From: Woeseia sp.
GTDB lineage: Bacteria; Pseudomonadota; Gammaproteobacteria; Steroidobacterales; UBA11654
DNA length: 64,000 nt
Direction of reading: 5' to 3'
NCBI GenBank assembly: GCA_019653755.1
Contig: BPCL01000001.1
Coordinates: 303,980 to 367,979, forward strand
Under the pieces are notes generated by a model. That model saw nothing but the letters and a program-made list of their open reading frames with translations, had not been told where the DNA came from and ran no database searches. Positions 1-10,098 of the stretch are shown here, piece after piece. The position numbers and the translations under genes were made by a program. Each line of letters opens with the position of its first letter. The stretch's first letter is position 1.

Positions 1-639
1 TGAAATGAAGTAGACAATAAATAATGGAAACAAAGGCACCCAGAACCAGTTAAAAATACCCCCACTTTGGGCTTCGACAATAGCCCCTAGTTTTAAACTA
101 CCGCCTGCCATTAATACGCCAACGAGTGCAAAACCCATTGCTATTTCGTAAGCAACCATTTGAGCTGCAGCCCTCATAGAGCCTAGAAAAGCGTATTTTG
201 AATTAGACGACCAACCAGCCAAAATAACCCCGTAGACCCCAAAGGATGTTAAAGCCAATAAATACAATAATCCTGCATCAATGTCGGCAATTAAGAATTC
301 TGGATTAAGTGGTACCACAGCCCAAGCTGCAAGTGCTGGTATAAGGAGTAACACAGGAGCTAGTAAAAAGAGAAAACGATCTGCTTTTGCTGGGATAATT
401 ATTTCTTTTAGCAGAAGTTTTAAAGTATCTGCGATTGTTTGCAGTAAACCAAATGGACCAACTCTATTGGGCCCTATTCGTGCATGCATGTACCCAATTA
501 CTTTGCGTTCAAAATACACCAAAAAAACAACCGTCAAAATTAACCCAACAATGACAACTGCTATCTGAAGAGAAGAGATAACCAGAGCTATTGCCTCTGG
601 TGACATAAATGAAAGATAAGATGAGATTAATTGTTCCAT
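1..639 (-). CDS. nuoH: NADH-quinone oxidoreductase subunit H, partial (3' end outside window)
   Basis: Membrane subunit of respiratory complex I that joins the peripheral arm to the proton-pumping arm near the quinone site. About 213 codons are present and the C-terminus lies beyond the left edge. Translation from the ATG at 639 gives an N-terminal hydrophobic helix, then the family hallmark [20 protein letters not shown], and further membrane helices, with no frame break. It starts 2 bases after the corrected nuoG stop (TGA 644-642), fitting the nuoA-H operon. Identification is firm from the hallmark motif and the operon order. Confidence 0.95.
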   Translation of the reverse strand, partial: MEQLISSYLSFMSPEAIALVISSLQIAVVIVGLILTVVFLVYFERKVIGYMHARIGPNRVGPFGLLQTIADTLKLLLKEIIIPAKADRFLFLLAPVLLLIPALAAWAVVPLNPEFLIADIDAGLLYLLALTSFGVYGVILAGWSSNSKYAFLGSMRAAAQMVAYEIAMGFALVGVLMAGGSLKLGAIVEAQSGGIFNWFWVPLFPLFIVYFIS

Positions 640-641
640 GA

Positions 642-2805
642 TCAGCTATCGCCCAATGATTCTTTAGTTGATTGCAAAGGTTTGATCGTCTAAGGATTGG
701 ATCAAGATTGTACATATTAAATTGATTCAAAGAATTCAGTGCATCTTTCTCAGCTGTTTCCAATGGGAGTTCATTAATGTAATTTGGGTTATTAATGCTC
801 TCTTGAATGAATGGAATTAATTGCTTAAGGAAATCTTCAAAAGAAGGCAATGTTTGACCGCTGATATTGATTAAATCTGATAAGAGTTTTTCATTGCTCA
901 AGTAATCATGAGGGTGCATCATCTCATTATTAAATTCTTGAAGAGTCCCTGCTAAATTAATAAATGATCCCTTCGACTCATAAGTGGTGTTAATGGGAAT
1001 AATAATATCTGCGTATTCATTAAAGACTTCATCTTCAAAGTAACTAAAGGCAATTACAGTCTTAGAGCCTTTGATTGATTCAATCAGATTCTTCTCATAG
1101 AGACAATCTTTCGACTCAAGACCATATAATATTAATAGATCATGATTTGAAGAGGCAATCTGCAGTGCATTTAATCCTTGATCAGATGGTTCAGCGAGCT
1201 GATTACGATGAGGAATGCAACCGGTAATATAGGCACCAACTGAATTAGCTCCGTGAGACAATTCGCCTATTCTTGAACTAGAGAGTTCCGACAAAATATT
1301 GATATAACTTCTTATCAAAGCGAAATCAGGGTGCGATCTTGCTAAAAGACCATTGATTAATAATGTTTCGTCATTATTGCAAAGGGATAAGGCAATTTGT
1401 TTATGCGTTCTTGTTGGTTCGGGTAATTTATTTAACCTATCTTCAATATGATTAGGGATAAATGAATCACTAATACTAAAGGCCGCTTTTACCAGCATTC
1501 CAATATTCTCTGTTATCGAGTCGTAATCCGTCATTATGTAATCACTAATAGGAAAGTGATATTCTCTGATCGAGTTATCGATGAAGTGTATTGACGAACC
1601 TTGTCTGCAGCTCTTTTAACCCAATGGGCAATCATTGGAGTTTCTTTTCTAAGATCAGACCCCATCACAAGAATTGTTTTCATGTTTTCAATCTCATTGA
1701 GATTGATATTTAAATGAGGAAATAAAGGATCGAGTGTATCGCCAGTAAAATCAATCTGATGAATACGATGATCAATATTTTTAATCCCTTGGAGAGATAG
1801 ATAATTTGCTAAAAGAAATTGCTCGTTTAAAGAGATTGACGGTGAAACAAGGGCAGCTATCTTATCTTGCGAATTGGCATTAACTAAGGAAGAAATATGT
1901 TCATTCATCAATTTTACTGAGTCTTCATGTGAAGCTGTAACTAATTCACCATTTCTTCGTATTAGTGGCGCATCTATTCGATCTGATGAATATATTCCAT
2001 CAAATCCAAATCTATCCCTGTCGGCTATCCATGATTCATTGATGCTGTCATTTTGGAGAGGAACAATGCGTTTAATTTTATGGTTTTTAACATGCATATA
2101 GATATTTGTACCAACACAATCGTGCGGTGAGATGCTTTTTATTTGATCTAACTCCCATGTTCTATCGGTGTAACGATAGGGTTTATTGTTCAAGGCGCCA
2201 ACAGGACATAGATCGATGATATTACCTGATAATTCGTGATCTACAGTTTGTTCAACAAATGTGCTGATTGTTGAGGCTTCACCTCTTCCAATGGTTCCTA
2301 GTTCTTGTATTCCAGCGACCTCTGATCCAAATCGTACACAACGGGTACACATAATACATCGAGTCATATCGGTTGAAACCAGAGGACCTAAATCATCATT
2401 GGGTTTTGTTTGTTTAAGTAAGTCAAATCTAGAATTATTTTTTCCATAGGAATAGGCAAGATCTTGTAATTCACACTCCCCACCTTGATCACATATAGGA
2501 CAATCTAGGGGGTGATTTATTAGTAAAAACTCCATCGTTGACTCTTGTGCTGTCTTAGATGAAGAAGACTGTGTGTTTACAACCATGCCTTCTGATACTG
2601 GTGTAGCACATGCTGGTAGTGCGTTGCTGGAGTTCTCAACTTCTACTAGACACATTCTGCAATTGGCCGCAATGGAGAGTTTTTCGTGGTAGCAGAATCT
2701 TGGTATATAGATGCCAAGTTCATCTGTGATTTCAATTAACATTTTGTTTTTATCAACAGAATGAACTGCACCATCGATTGTAATTTTTACTTTCTTATCA
2801 GTCAT
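642..2805 (-). CDS. nuoG: NADH-quinone oxidoreductase subunit G (two frame breaks)
   Basis: Large iron-sulfur subunit of complex I peripheral arm, carrying electrons from NuoF/E toward the quinone. The N-terminal part has the 2Fe-2S ligands (CRMC region), [18 protein letters not shown] and [10 protein letters not shown] cluster motifs, followed by the molybdopterin-oxidoreductase-like domain. The reading frame breaks near 1600 (in CC of AACC) and near 676. Adding one base at each restores [10 protein letters not shown] and the usual C-terminal ending [11 protein letters not shown] with TGA at 644-642. Without the second correction it would overlap nuoH by 130 bases. About 720 residues, at the short end for the family. 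The breaks are probably sequence errors. Confidence 0.92.
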
Positions 2806-2808
2806 GCT

Positions 2809-4094
2809 TTAGGCAGCTTTAGTTTTCCCTTTGTGCTTTACCATATATTCAAATTCTTCATAGTAATGTTCAATAAAACTTTGCACTGGCCAAGCTGATG
2901 CATCACCAAATGCACAGATAGTATTACCCTCGATTCTGTTCGCAACATCGACCAGTAACTCCAAGTCAGATTCCTTTCCATTGCCGTTTGTGATTCTGTC
3001 TAAGATTCTATATAACCAACCCGTTCCTTCTCTACACGGTGTGCATTGCCCACAATTTTCAGCAAAATAGAATCTCGATATTCGTTTTAGCAAGTTAACC
3101 ATGCAGGTCCCTTCTGCTATAACCACAACAGCAGCAGTACCTAGTGCTGAACCAGCCTCTTGAAGTGATTCATAATCCATGGTGCAGTCCTCAATAATAT
3201 GTGCAGGTAGTACTTTTGTTGATGAGCCTCCTGGGATCACCGCTTTTAATTTTTTCCCATCCAGGATCCCACCTGAATATTCAATGAGTTTATTAAAAGG
3301 AATACCAAGTGGTAATTCGTAGTTACCAGGTTTATTAATATGCCCAGAAACAGAAAATATGATCGTTCCAGATGACTTTTCTGTACCGAAGGTTTTAAAC
3401 CATTCGGGGCCATTTTTTATAATCATTGGAACACTCGCTAATGTTTGAGTGTTATTAACAGTAGTTGGTTTACCGTAAAGACCGAAATTAGCAGGAAACG
3501 GTGGCTTGAATCTGGGTTTTCCTTGTTTACCTTCCAAGGATTCCAGTAAAGCTGTCTCCTCACCACAGATGTAAGCGCCTGCACCAATAAAATTATGCAA
3601 ATCAAAATCTATGCTGCTATTGTTGATATCTTTGCCAAGGAGTCCATGTTGATAGGCTTCATTTAATGCATTCTCTATTTGTGGGTAGCATTCATCCATA
3701 AACTCCCCTCTAACGTAGTTATATCCAATAGTTGCCCCTATGGCATAACCCCAATCGCAATACCCTCAATTAAAGCGTGTGGATTGAGTTTTAAGATATC
3801 TCGATCATGACATGTACCAGGTTCGCTTTCATCGGAGTTGCAGACGATGTACTTTTGGGTATCATCCTTTGGCATGAAGCTCCATTTTAGGCCTGTGTGA
3901 AATCCAGCGCCTCCTCGACCTCTCAATCCAGATTCTTGAATTGTCTCAATAATATTTTCAGGTTTATAGGAGTCATTCTTATTATGTAAGATATTTTTCC
4001 ATGCCTCATAACCGCCTGAGGCAATATATGAATCGATTGTCCATGGTTCTTGTTCATTGATATTTGCAAAAACAACTTGGTTTAACTGATTCAT
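2809..4094 (-). CDS. nuoF: NADH-quinone oxidoreductase subunit F (one frame break)
   Basis: NADH- and FMN-binding 51-kDa-type subunit of complex I, where NADH is oxidised. Visible motifs are [15 protein letters not shown] (FMN/NADH loop), [13 protein letters not shown], and the N3 4Fe-4S ligands in [11 protein letters not shown] near the C-terminus. The frame breaks near 3750 in a G4 run; one extra G restores [18 protein letters not shown] between the two halves. The start chosen is ATG at 4094 (MNQLNQVVF), which would overlap the nuoE stop as ATGA once a homopolymer error upstream is corrected. As written, it reads in frame from nuoE with no stop. Confidence 0.93.
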
Positions 4095-4583
4095 GGCTTT
4101 TTTCTCCAGTGAATCGAGAATTTCATCAACTTTTTTTATGTCTAGATTTTCAATGTACTGATGATCGAGCATTAGCATCGGAGCCCCTGTGCAAGCAGCA
4201 AGGCATTCTTCTTCTTTTTTTAGAAAAATTTTGCCGTCTGCTGTTGATTCACCCGATTTAATTTGAAGGCGTTTTTCTATATGATCTACGATTTCATCTG
4301 ACCCTCTTAGCATGCAGGATATATTGGTACAGACAGAGATTTCGTGTTTACCAACGGGTTGCGTATTAAACATTGAATAGAAAGAAGCAACTTCAAAGAC
4401 TTGGATTTTTGGTACATCAAGGTATTCAGCTACTTGATTCATTAATTCTGATGTTAAAAACCCATTATTAAAATGTTGAACTGAATGAAGAGCAGCAATA
4501 ATTGCAGAACGTTGTTTTCCTTCGGGAAACTTTTGTACCCATAGATCTATCTCTTCTTTTATTTCTCTGCTAAGTAATGACAT
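4091..4583 (-). CDS. nuoE: NADH-quinone oxidoreductase subunit E
   Basis: 24-kDa-type thioredoxin-fold subunit of complex I carrying the N1a 2Fe-2S cluster. Four cluster cysteines are visible, two in [11 protein letters not shown] and two in [11 protein letters not shown]. The ATG at 4583 is preferred over an in-frame TTG at 4589 because it directly follows the nuoD stop (4586). In the raw sequence the frame runs on into nuoF without a stop. Shortening the A6 run at about 4098-4103 to A5 gives LEKKP then TGA at 4093-4091, the normal ATGA overlap. The apparent fusion is therefore probably a base-calling artefact. Confidence 0.9.
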
Positions 4584-4585
4584 GA

Positions 4586-5836
4586 TCAACGGTCAATTTC
4601 TCCAAAGACTATGTCCAATGTTCCGATAATGGATACCACATCAGCTAGCATATGCCCTTTTGACATTTCATCGATAGCAGCAAGATGAGCAAAGCTAGGG
4701 GCTCTAACTTTCATGCGATAAGGCTTGTTAGCTCCATCAGACATTAGAAATACCCCAAATTCCCCCTTAGGATGTTCTATCGCTGCATAGACCTCACCTT
4801 TAGGCACTGAATAACCTTCGGTAAATAATTTGAAATGATAGATTAAAGATTCCATATCATGCTTCATTTGGTCTCTTTTAGGCGAAGCAAATTTATTGTC
4901 TTCAATCATGACAGAACCTGGATTATCTCTTAACCATGTAATACATTGTTGAATGATTTTGGTTGACTGTCTCATTTCTTCGACTCTAACAAGATATCGG
5001 TCATAACAGTCTCCGTTTAAACCAATTGGGATAAGAAAATCAAGTTCGTTATAAACCTCGTAAGGTTGATTTCTTCTAAGATCCCATTCAACTCCTGAGC
5101 CTCTTAGCATAGGGCCAGAAAAACCAAGATCCTTGGCCCTTTCTGGAGACACCACGCCAATATCAACTGTCCGTTGTTTCCAAATTCGATTGTCTGTCAG
5201 AAGGGTTTCATATTCATCTACTAAAGAGGGGAACCTGTCTGTGAAATCCTCTATGAAATCAAGTAGTGATCCTTCTCGATTGTAATTGAGTTGCTTAACC
5301 TTCTTTTCTGAAATATATCGATTGGCAGAATATTTAGGCATTTCGTCAGGAAGATCTCTGTAGACACCACCAGGTCTATAATAAGTAGCATGCATTCTGG
5401 CTCCCGAAACAGCCTCATAGCAATCAAGTAAATCTTCTCGTTCTCTAAAACAATATAAAAAAAGTGCCATGGCTCCAATGTCTAGACCATGAGCGCCTAG
5501 CCATAACAGGTGATTAAGGAGTCTTGTTATTTCATCAAACATTACTCTAATGTATTGAGCACGTTTAGGAGGTTCTATACCTAGGAGTCTTTCAATGGCT
5601 AAAACGTAAGAGTGTTCACAGCACATCATCGATACATAATCCATCCGATCCATATAGCCAATAGAATGATTGTATGGTTTTATTTCAGCGAGCTTCTCTG
5701 TGCCACGATGAAGTAATCCTATATGAGGATCTAAATGCTTTACAACCTCACCGTCCATTTCCATAATGAGGCGAAGCACCCCATGTGCAGCAGGATGTTG
5801 TGGACCAAAATTTAAAGATAAATTACTTTCAGTCAT
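4586..5836 (-). CDS. nuoD: NADH-quinone oxidoreductase subunit D
   Basis: 49-kDa-type subunit of complex I that forms part of the quinone-binding cavity together with NuoB. 416 residues, intact, starting [19 protein letters not shown] and ending DIVFGEIDR, both typical for the family (E. coli has a NuoCD fusion, but here C and D are separate genes). [14 protein letters not shown] is the conserved quinone-site region. The start at 5836 overlaps the nuoC stop by 8 bases, consistent with coupled translation. Confidence 0.97.
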   Translation of the reverse strand: MTESNLSLNFGPQHPAAHGVLRLIMEMDGEVVKHLDPHIGLLHRGTEKLAEIKPYNHSIGYMDRMDYVSMMCCEHSYVLAIERLLGIEPPKRAQYIRVMFDEITRLLNHLLWLGAHGLDIGAMALFLYCFREREDLLDCYEAVSGARMHATYYRPGGVYRDLPDEMPKYSANRYISEKKVKQLNYNREGSLLDFIEDFTDRFPSLVDEYETLLTDNRIWKQRTVDIGVVSPERAKDLGFSGPMLRGSGVEWDLRRNQPYEVYNELDFLIPIGLNGDCYDRYLVRVEEMRQSTKIIQQCITWLRDNPGSVMIEDNKFASPKRDQMKHDMESLIYHFKLFTEGYSVPKGEVYAAIEHPKGEFGVFLMSDGANKPYRMKVRAPSFAHLAAIDEMSKGHMLADVVSIIGTLDIVFGEIDR

Positions 5837-6484
5837 TATCTTTCCTAATAACTCGAGGTACGCTTGGTCGTGTTGTTATACTTACAGGCTTATAAACAAC
5901 TTTTTCTTGATCTTCATCATAAGTAACCTCTAAGTTTCCATTGGTAGGAAAATCTTTTCTGAAGGGGTGTCCAATAAAACCATAGTCAGTAAGAATTCGT
6001 CTTAAATCTGGGTGGCCCTTAAAATGCACCCCCATTAGATCAAAAGCTTCTCTTTCAAACCAATTCGCTGAATTCCATATTTTATTGATGGAGGGAACAC
6101 TAGGGGGGTTTGATTTTGTGTAAATGTTTTTAATGTTATTCGAGAATTATTAGAAATAGATAAGAGTTGATAAAAAATCGCAAATCGATCTGGGAATTCA
6201 TCATCATCATCAGCAATAATCTTTTGTTCGACAGCTCTTGAATAACCTGTTTTTGTTGCGTCATTAGTTACCCAGTCAGCTTGACCATAAGTCAAATAGT
6301 CAACAGCACAAATATCAATAAGGATTGAATAATCGAGTTCACTGTCAGTCTTTAATATTTTACAAATATTAACTAGATCGGATTGCTCAACTAGGAACAA
6401 CGGATCATGATCTGAGGATAATAATGAATAACTATACTCAGAGAGTTTTTGATTAATTAATTTAATGTAATTTTCTTTAGCCAT
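5829..6484 (-). CDS. nuoC: NADH-quinone oxidoreductase subunit C (one frame break)
   Basis: 30-kDa-type structural subunit of the complex I peripheral arm. The start chosen is the ATG at 6484 ([10 protein letters not shown]), overlapping the nuoB stop by 8 bases; a longer version would run 42 bases into nuoB. The frame breaks in a C6 run near 6097-6102. One extra C restores [20 protein letters not shown] followed by [20 protein letters not shown], the family signature. About 218 residues after correction, normal for a stand-alone NuoC. Confidence 0.92.
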
Positions 6485-6977
6485 TGGCGATTGATTCTTC
6501 AGACTTAATTTTTTCTTGTAATTCAATAATGCCGTTAATTAACGCCTCAGCTGTAGGCGGACAACCTGGCACATAAATATCGACTGGTATGATTTGATCA
6601 CAACCTCTAACAACAGAATAAGAATGGTGATAATAGCCACCTCCATTAGCACAAGAACCCATTGAGATCACCCATTTTGGTTCAGCCATCTGATCGTAAA
6701 TTTTTCTCAAGGGTGGTGCCATTTTGTTGCAGAGTGTTCCTGCAACAATCATAACGTCTGATTGTCTGGGGCTAGGACGGTAAAACACACCAAATCGGTC
6801 AGTATCATATCGAGAAGCTGCTGAGTGCATCATTTCGATGCCACAGCAAGCCAATCCTAATGTAACTGGCCACATAGACCCTGTTCTTGCCCAGTTGACT
6901 AACTTATCAACAGATGTAGTTACGAAGCCTGGACCTTGTTGGACTATCAGATCGTCATTGTTCTTTTTTAATCCCAT
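6477..6977 (-). CDS. nuoB: NADH-quinone oxidoreductase subunit B
   Basis: Carries the terminal N2 4Fe-4S cluster that reduces quinone. Ligands are visible as the tandem cysteines in [11 protein letters not shown], the cysteine in [14 protein letters not shown] and that in [12 protein letters not shown]. The start chosen is ATG at 6977 (MGLKKNNDD), overlapping the nuoA stop by 10 bases. A further 7-codon extension to 6998 is possible but looks like read-back into nuoA. About 166 residues, intact. Confidence 0.96.
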   Translation of the reverse strand: MGLKKNNDDLIVQQGPGFVTTSVDKLVNWARTGSMWPVTLGLACCGIEMMHSAASRYDTDRFGVFYRPSPRQSDVMIVAGTLCNKMAPPLRKIYDQMAEPKWVISMGSCANGGGYYHHSYSVVRGCDQIIPVDIYVPGCPPTAEALINGIIELQEKIKSEESIANG

Positions 6978-7324
6978 TCGAGAGCTCCTTTGTTCCATTC
7001 GTATATAAAACCAACAACTAGTACTAATAAGAAGATGACCATGGCAATCAAACCAGTAATCCCAATCTCTTGTAAGGCGATTGCCCAGGGGAATAGGAAA
7101 GCTATCTCTAGATCAAAGATTATAAAGAGGATTGCAACAAGGTAATATCTAACATCAAAAGGAATTCTTGCATCTTCAAATTCCTCAAAACCACATTCAT
7201 ATGGCGATAGTTTTGCATCTGACTTTTCGCCTTTACCGAAGAGAAATCCCAAAAGAAGCATGAGAACGCCTAACACTGCAGCGACTGAAATAAAGATTAT
7301 AATTGGCAAATAATTCTCTAACAT
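6968..7324 (-). CDS. nuoA: NADH-quinone oxidoreductase subunit A
   Basis: Small membrane subunit of complex I with three predicted transmembrane helices and the conserved loop [20 protein letters not shown] containing the cysteine used in active/deactive-state work in mitochondria. ATG at 7324 (MLENYLP) is preferred over an upstream TTG at 7336. First gene of the nuo operon, about 118 residues, intact. A candidate promoter lies about 40 bases upstream. Confidence 0.95.
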   Translation of the reverse strand: MLENYLPIIIFISVAAVLGVLMLLLGFLFGKGEKSDAKLSPYECGFEEFEDARIPFDVRYYLVAILFIIFDLEIAFLFPWAIALQEIGITGLIAMVIFLLVLVVGFIYEWNKGALEWD

Positions 7325-7361
7325 GCATAGCACCAAGTTTTATTTCTCAAAAATCGCGTGT

Positions 7362-7390
7362 ATTGTAGCACCTTTTTAAAAAAATAAAAC
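7362..7390 (-). promoter_or_regulatory. candidate sigma-70 promoter of the nuo operon
   Basis: On the minus strand a TACAAT hexamer (7367-7362) is preceded by a 17-base spacer and a weak -35-like GTTTTA (7390-7385). It would give a short leader before the nuoA ATG at 7324. The -10 match is good and the -35 poor. Inferred from sequence only. Confidence 0.4.
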
Positions 7391-7454
7391 AGTCTTATTT
7401 TCAATCACTTAGGATTTAATTATATACAGTCATATTGTTACAAATATTTAATAA

Positions 7455-7474
7455 TGTGGATATCTGTGGATATC
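7455..7474. repeat. tandem 10-base repeat resembling two DnaA boxes
   Basis: TGTGGATATC occurs twice back to back. On the minus strand each copy reads as ATATCCACA, one mismatch from the DnaA-box consensus TTATCCACA. They sit in a very AT-rich 200-base gap between tRNA-Leu and nuoA. Binding is not demonstrated and the spacing may be fortuitous. Confidence 0.45.
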
Positions 7475-7533
7475 TATATTGATAATATTATTTATCTAAA
7501 TATCATATGCTTATGAATGCAGTTTTTAGATTA

Positions 7534-7616
7534 TGCCGATGGCCGGACTCGAACCGGCACAGCTTTCGCTACTGCCCCCTCAAGACAGCGTGTCTACCAG
7601 ATTCCACCACATCGGC
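7534..7616 (-). tRNA. tRNA-Leu (anticodon GAG)
   Basis: The minus strand folds as a class II tRNA: acceptor GCCGATG/CATCGGC with discriminator A, D-arm GTGGAATCTGGTAGACAC, anticodon stem CTGTC/GGCAG with loop TTGAGGG (anticodon GAG), a long variable arm and T-loop TTCGAGT. The CCA end is not encoded: TAA follows the discriminator. It lies between secG and nuoA, as tRNA-Leu(GAG) does beside secG in many gammaproteobacteria. Confidence 0.93.
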
Positions 7617-7627
7617 TAGTATTTTGA

Positions 7628-7972
7628 CTAATTTTCGGGAATTTGAGGTGATACTGGACTTGAATCATTTTTCTGATCATTTTCCTCAATAGTGTTAACT
7701 GAGTCTAGAATACTGTTATTTGTCTGAACTACTGTTCCTTTATTAAGGTAAGCCAGAGTTAAACTAGTAATAAAGAATATGGTTGCTAGAACAGCAGTCG
7801 ATCTGGACAAGAAGTTAGCTGAGCCTTTAGATCCAAACATTGTTCCTGAAGCTCCAGCTCCAAAAGCTGATCCCATGTCTGCACCTTTTCCTTTTTGCAA
7901 CAGAATTAATACCACAATTATTATTGCTGTAATTACATGGAATACTAACAACAGGGAATTTATATCATTCAT
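7628..7972 (-). CDS. secG: preprotein translocase subunit SecG
   Basis: Small membrane partner of SecYE that assists protein export. 114 residues with two transmembrane helices around the family motif LLQKGKGADMGSAFGAGASG and SKGSANFLSRSTA. The C-terminal tail is acidic and low-complexity. The start overlaps the tpiA stop by 8 bases, and tRNA-Leu follows immediately. Intact. Confidence 0.95.
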   Translation of the reverse strand: MNDINSLLLVFHVITAIIIVVLILLQKGKGADMGSAFGAGASGTMFGSKGSANFLSRSTAVLATIFFITSLTLAYLNKGTVVQTNNSILDSVNTIEENDQKNDSSPVSPQIPEN

Positions 7973-8719
7973 TATTTATTTCCTCAGCTATATTATATAT
8001 CTTAGTGAACTCATTAACATCTAATGACGCACCACCTATTAGTGCCCCGTTTATATGGCTCATCTCAAAAAGATCAGAGGCATTATTACTATTAACACTT
8101 CCTCCGTAAATAATAATGACATTATTGTTTTTAGATAAGCCATTGTCATTAAGTGTTTTATGAATAAACATGTGAACTTCATTAGCCATATCGGGTGTTG
8201 CTGTTTCTCCAGTTCCTATAGCCCAGATTGGTTCATATGCAATAACATATCTATCACTGTTATTAACCATGTCATCTCCAATAACACTCACAACCTGCTC
8301 TCTTATATGATTAAATGTTTCACCTGATTGTCTTTGCTCTAATGATTCACCGACACATAATATTGGTATGATATTGGAATCGATAGCTCTCTTAAATTTC
8401 TTAGCCACTATTTCATTAGTTTCGTTATGGTATTGCCGCCTCTCTGAATGTCCAACTATGACATATTCAACATTATGATCTATTAACATTTGGTTAGAGA
8501 CTTCACCTGTATAAGCACCTTCAGACTCTGTCGAAAGATTCTGAGCACCTCTTGAAATAATCTTTAATGCATAGAATTAATCTCGCCCAGATAGCAATCC
8601 GGAGGACAAATTAACATTTTTACGTCAGAATTATCTTTTATATCTAAAGCGGATAAATAAGATCCGATAAAATCTCTAGAACAATTCATCTTCCAGTTTG
8701 CTGCTATTAAGTAATTCAT
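7965..8719 (-). CDS. tpiA: triose-phosphate isomerase (one frame break)
   Basis: Cytoplasmic glycolytic enzyme interconverting dihydroxyacetone phosphate and glyceraldehyde-3-phosphate. Starts MNYLIAANWKMN (substrate-binding Lys in NWKMN), with catalytic His in VGHSERRQ and catalytic Glu in AYEPIWAIGTG; the phosphate loop is YGGSVNSNNASD. A frame break near 8575 separates the first about 50 residues; correction restores GAQNLSTESEGAYTGE. The ATG at 8719 overlaps the glmM stop. About 251 residues, normal length. Confidence 0.94.
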
Positions 8720-10051
8720 CTATTTTCTTTCGAGATTTCTTCGTTTATAAATTTGATAACTTCGTTAGTTTCTTCTTTATTATCTGATTCGATCAGTATT
8801 CTTATTAATGGCTCAGTGCCTGATTTTCTAATAATTGACCTTCCATTGTCCAATTTTTCAGTAGCTCTTGATGCTATAGATTTAAGAACATCATTTGTAA
8901 TCTCAATATCTTTAATTTCTAGGTTAATATTTGTTTGAGGTACTAATTTAAGATCTTTTAACAGATTACTAATAGGTTGTTTTGATTTTATTGATTCCTT
9001 TAGTACTAACAATGCCACCAACAGACCGTCACCAGTTGGAGAGTAATCGTCATGAATAATATGTCCTGATGTTTCACCACCTAAAATTGAACCTATTGAT
9101 TTCATCATTTTATAAACGTTCTTATCACCCACATCTGACCTATGAAGTTCAATATTTATCTCATTTAACGAACTTTCTAAGCCTATATTAGTTAATATTG
9201 TCCCAACAACCTTAGAATTAAACTTTGGATTATCTATACTTGCTCTAGCTAAGATATATAGAATTTCATCGCCGTTAACTATTTTGCCAGTCTCATCAAT
9301 GATAATTATTCTGTCAGCGTCACCATCCAAGGCAATTCCAATATCTGAATTTGTTGCCGAAACTGTATTCTGTATTGTTTCAGGATTAGTGGAGCCACTA
9401 TTCTTATTAATGTTATATCCATTTGGAGAACAGGCTATTGGGATAACTTCTGCGCCTAACCAAGTAAGACTTGAGGCCCAATCTTATAAGCTGCCCCATT
9501 AGATCCATCAATAACAATTTGAAGTCCTTCTAGGGGTTTTACTTCATCTAAAAAAACTGTCTGTAAGAGAGAGGCATATTTATCTCTAGAATCACCAGAT
9601 CGATAAGCTTTACCAATATTATCAGCCTGTTTTGTTATTGGCTCATCTGTTATTTTGCTTTCAATTAATTCTTCTTGCTCCAGATCAAGCTTCTCTCCAT
9701 CTTGATTGATTATTTTAATCCCATTGTATTCATATGAATTATGAGACGCACTTATGACTATTCCAAAATCACTCTCAGTAGTCCTTACGTAATGAGATAT
9801 AGCTGGTGAAGGTAATGGTCCCAGTAAAATTACTTTTAATCCAAAACCTACAAATGCAGACTCAAGAGCAGACTCGAACATATAACCAGAAACCCTGGTA
9901 TCTTTACCTATAGCAACTGTTCCCCATTAGGTGTCAAAGTAGATGCTATAGCTGAAGCCAACCTCATAGTAAAGTCAACTGTCATAGGATATTCACCTAC
10001 TTTTCCCCTGATACCGTCTGTACCGAAAACTTTTTTCTTATTGTCTATCAT
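8716..10051 (-). CDS. glmM: phosphoglucosamine mutase (two frame breaks)
   Basis: Converts glucosamine-6-phosphate to glucosamine-1-phosphate for peptidoglycan and LPS precursor synthesis. Starts MIDNKKKVFGTDGIRG; the phosphoserine site is in VISASHNSYEYNGIKI, the metal-binding loop is DGDADR, the sugar-binding loop GGETSGH and the phosphate-binding C-terminal motif RKSGTEPLIRI. Frame breaks lie near 9926 (G4 run) and 9482 (GGGCC); one extra G at each restores GTVAIGKDTRVSGYMF and KIGASSLTWLGAEVIP. About 446 residues. It directly follows ftsH with no folP between them. Confidence 0.94.
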
Positions 10052-10098
10052 AAAGAAACAACTATTTTATAGGTTTCGAACTGGAATTAGCTAAATAT

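Noticed and set aside
281..568. Plus-strand open frame inside nuoH
   Set aside because: Antisense to clear NuoH coding sequence, no recognisable domain and no ribosome site.
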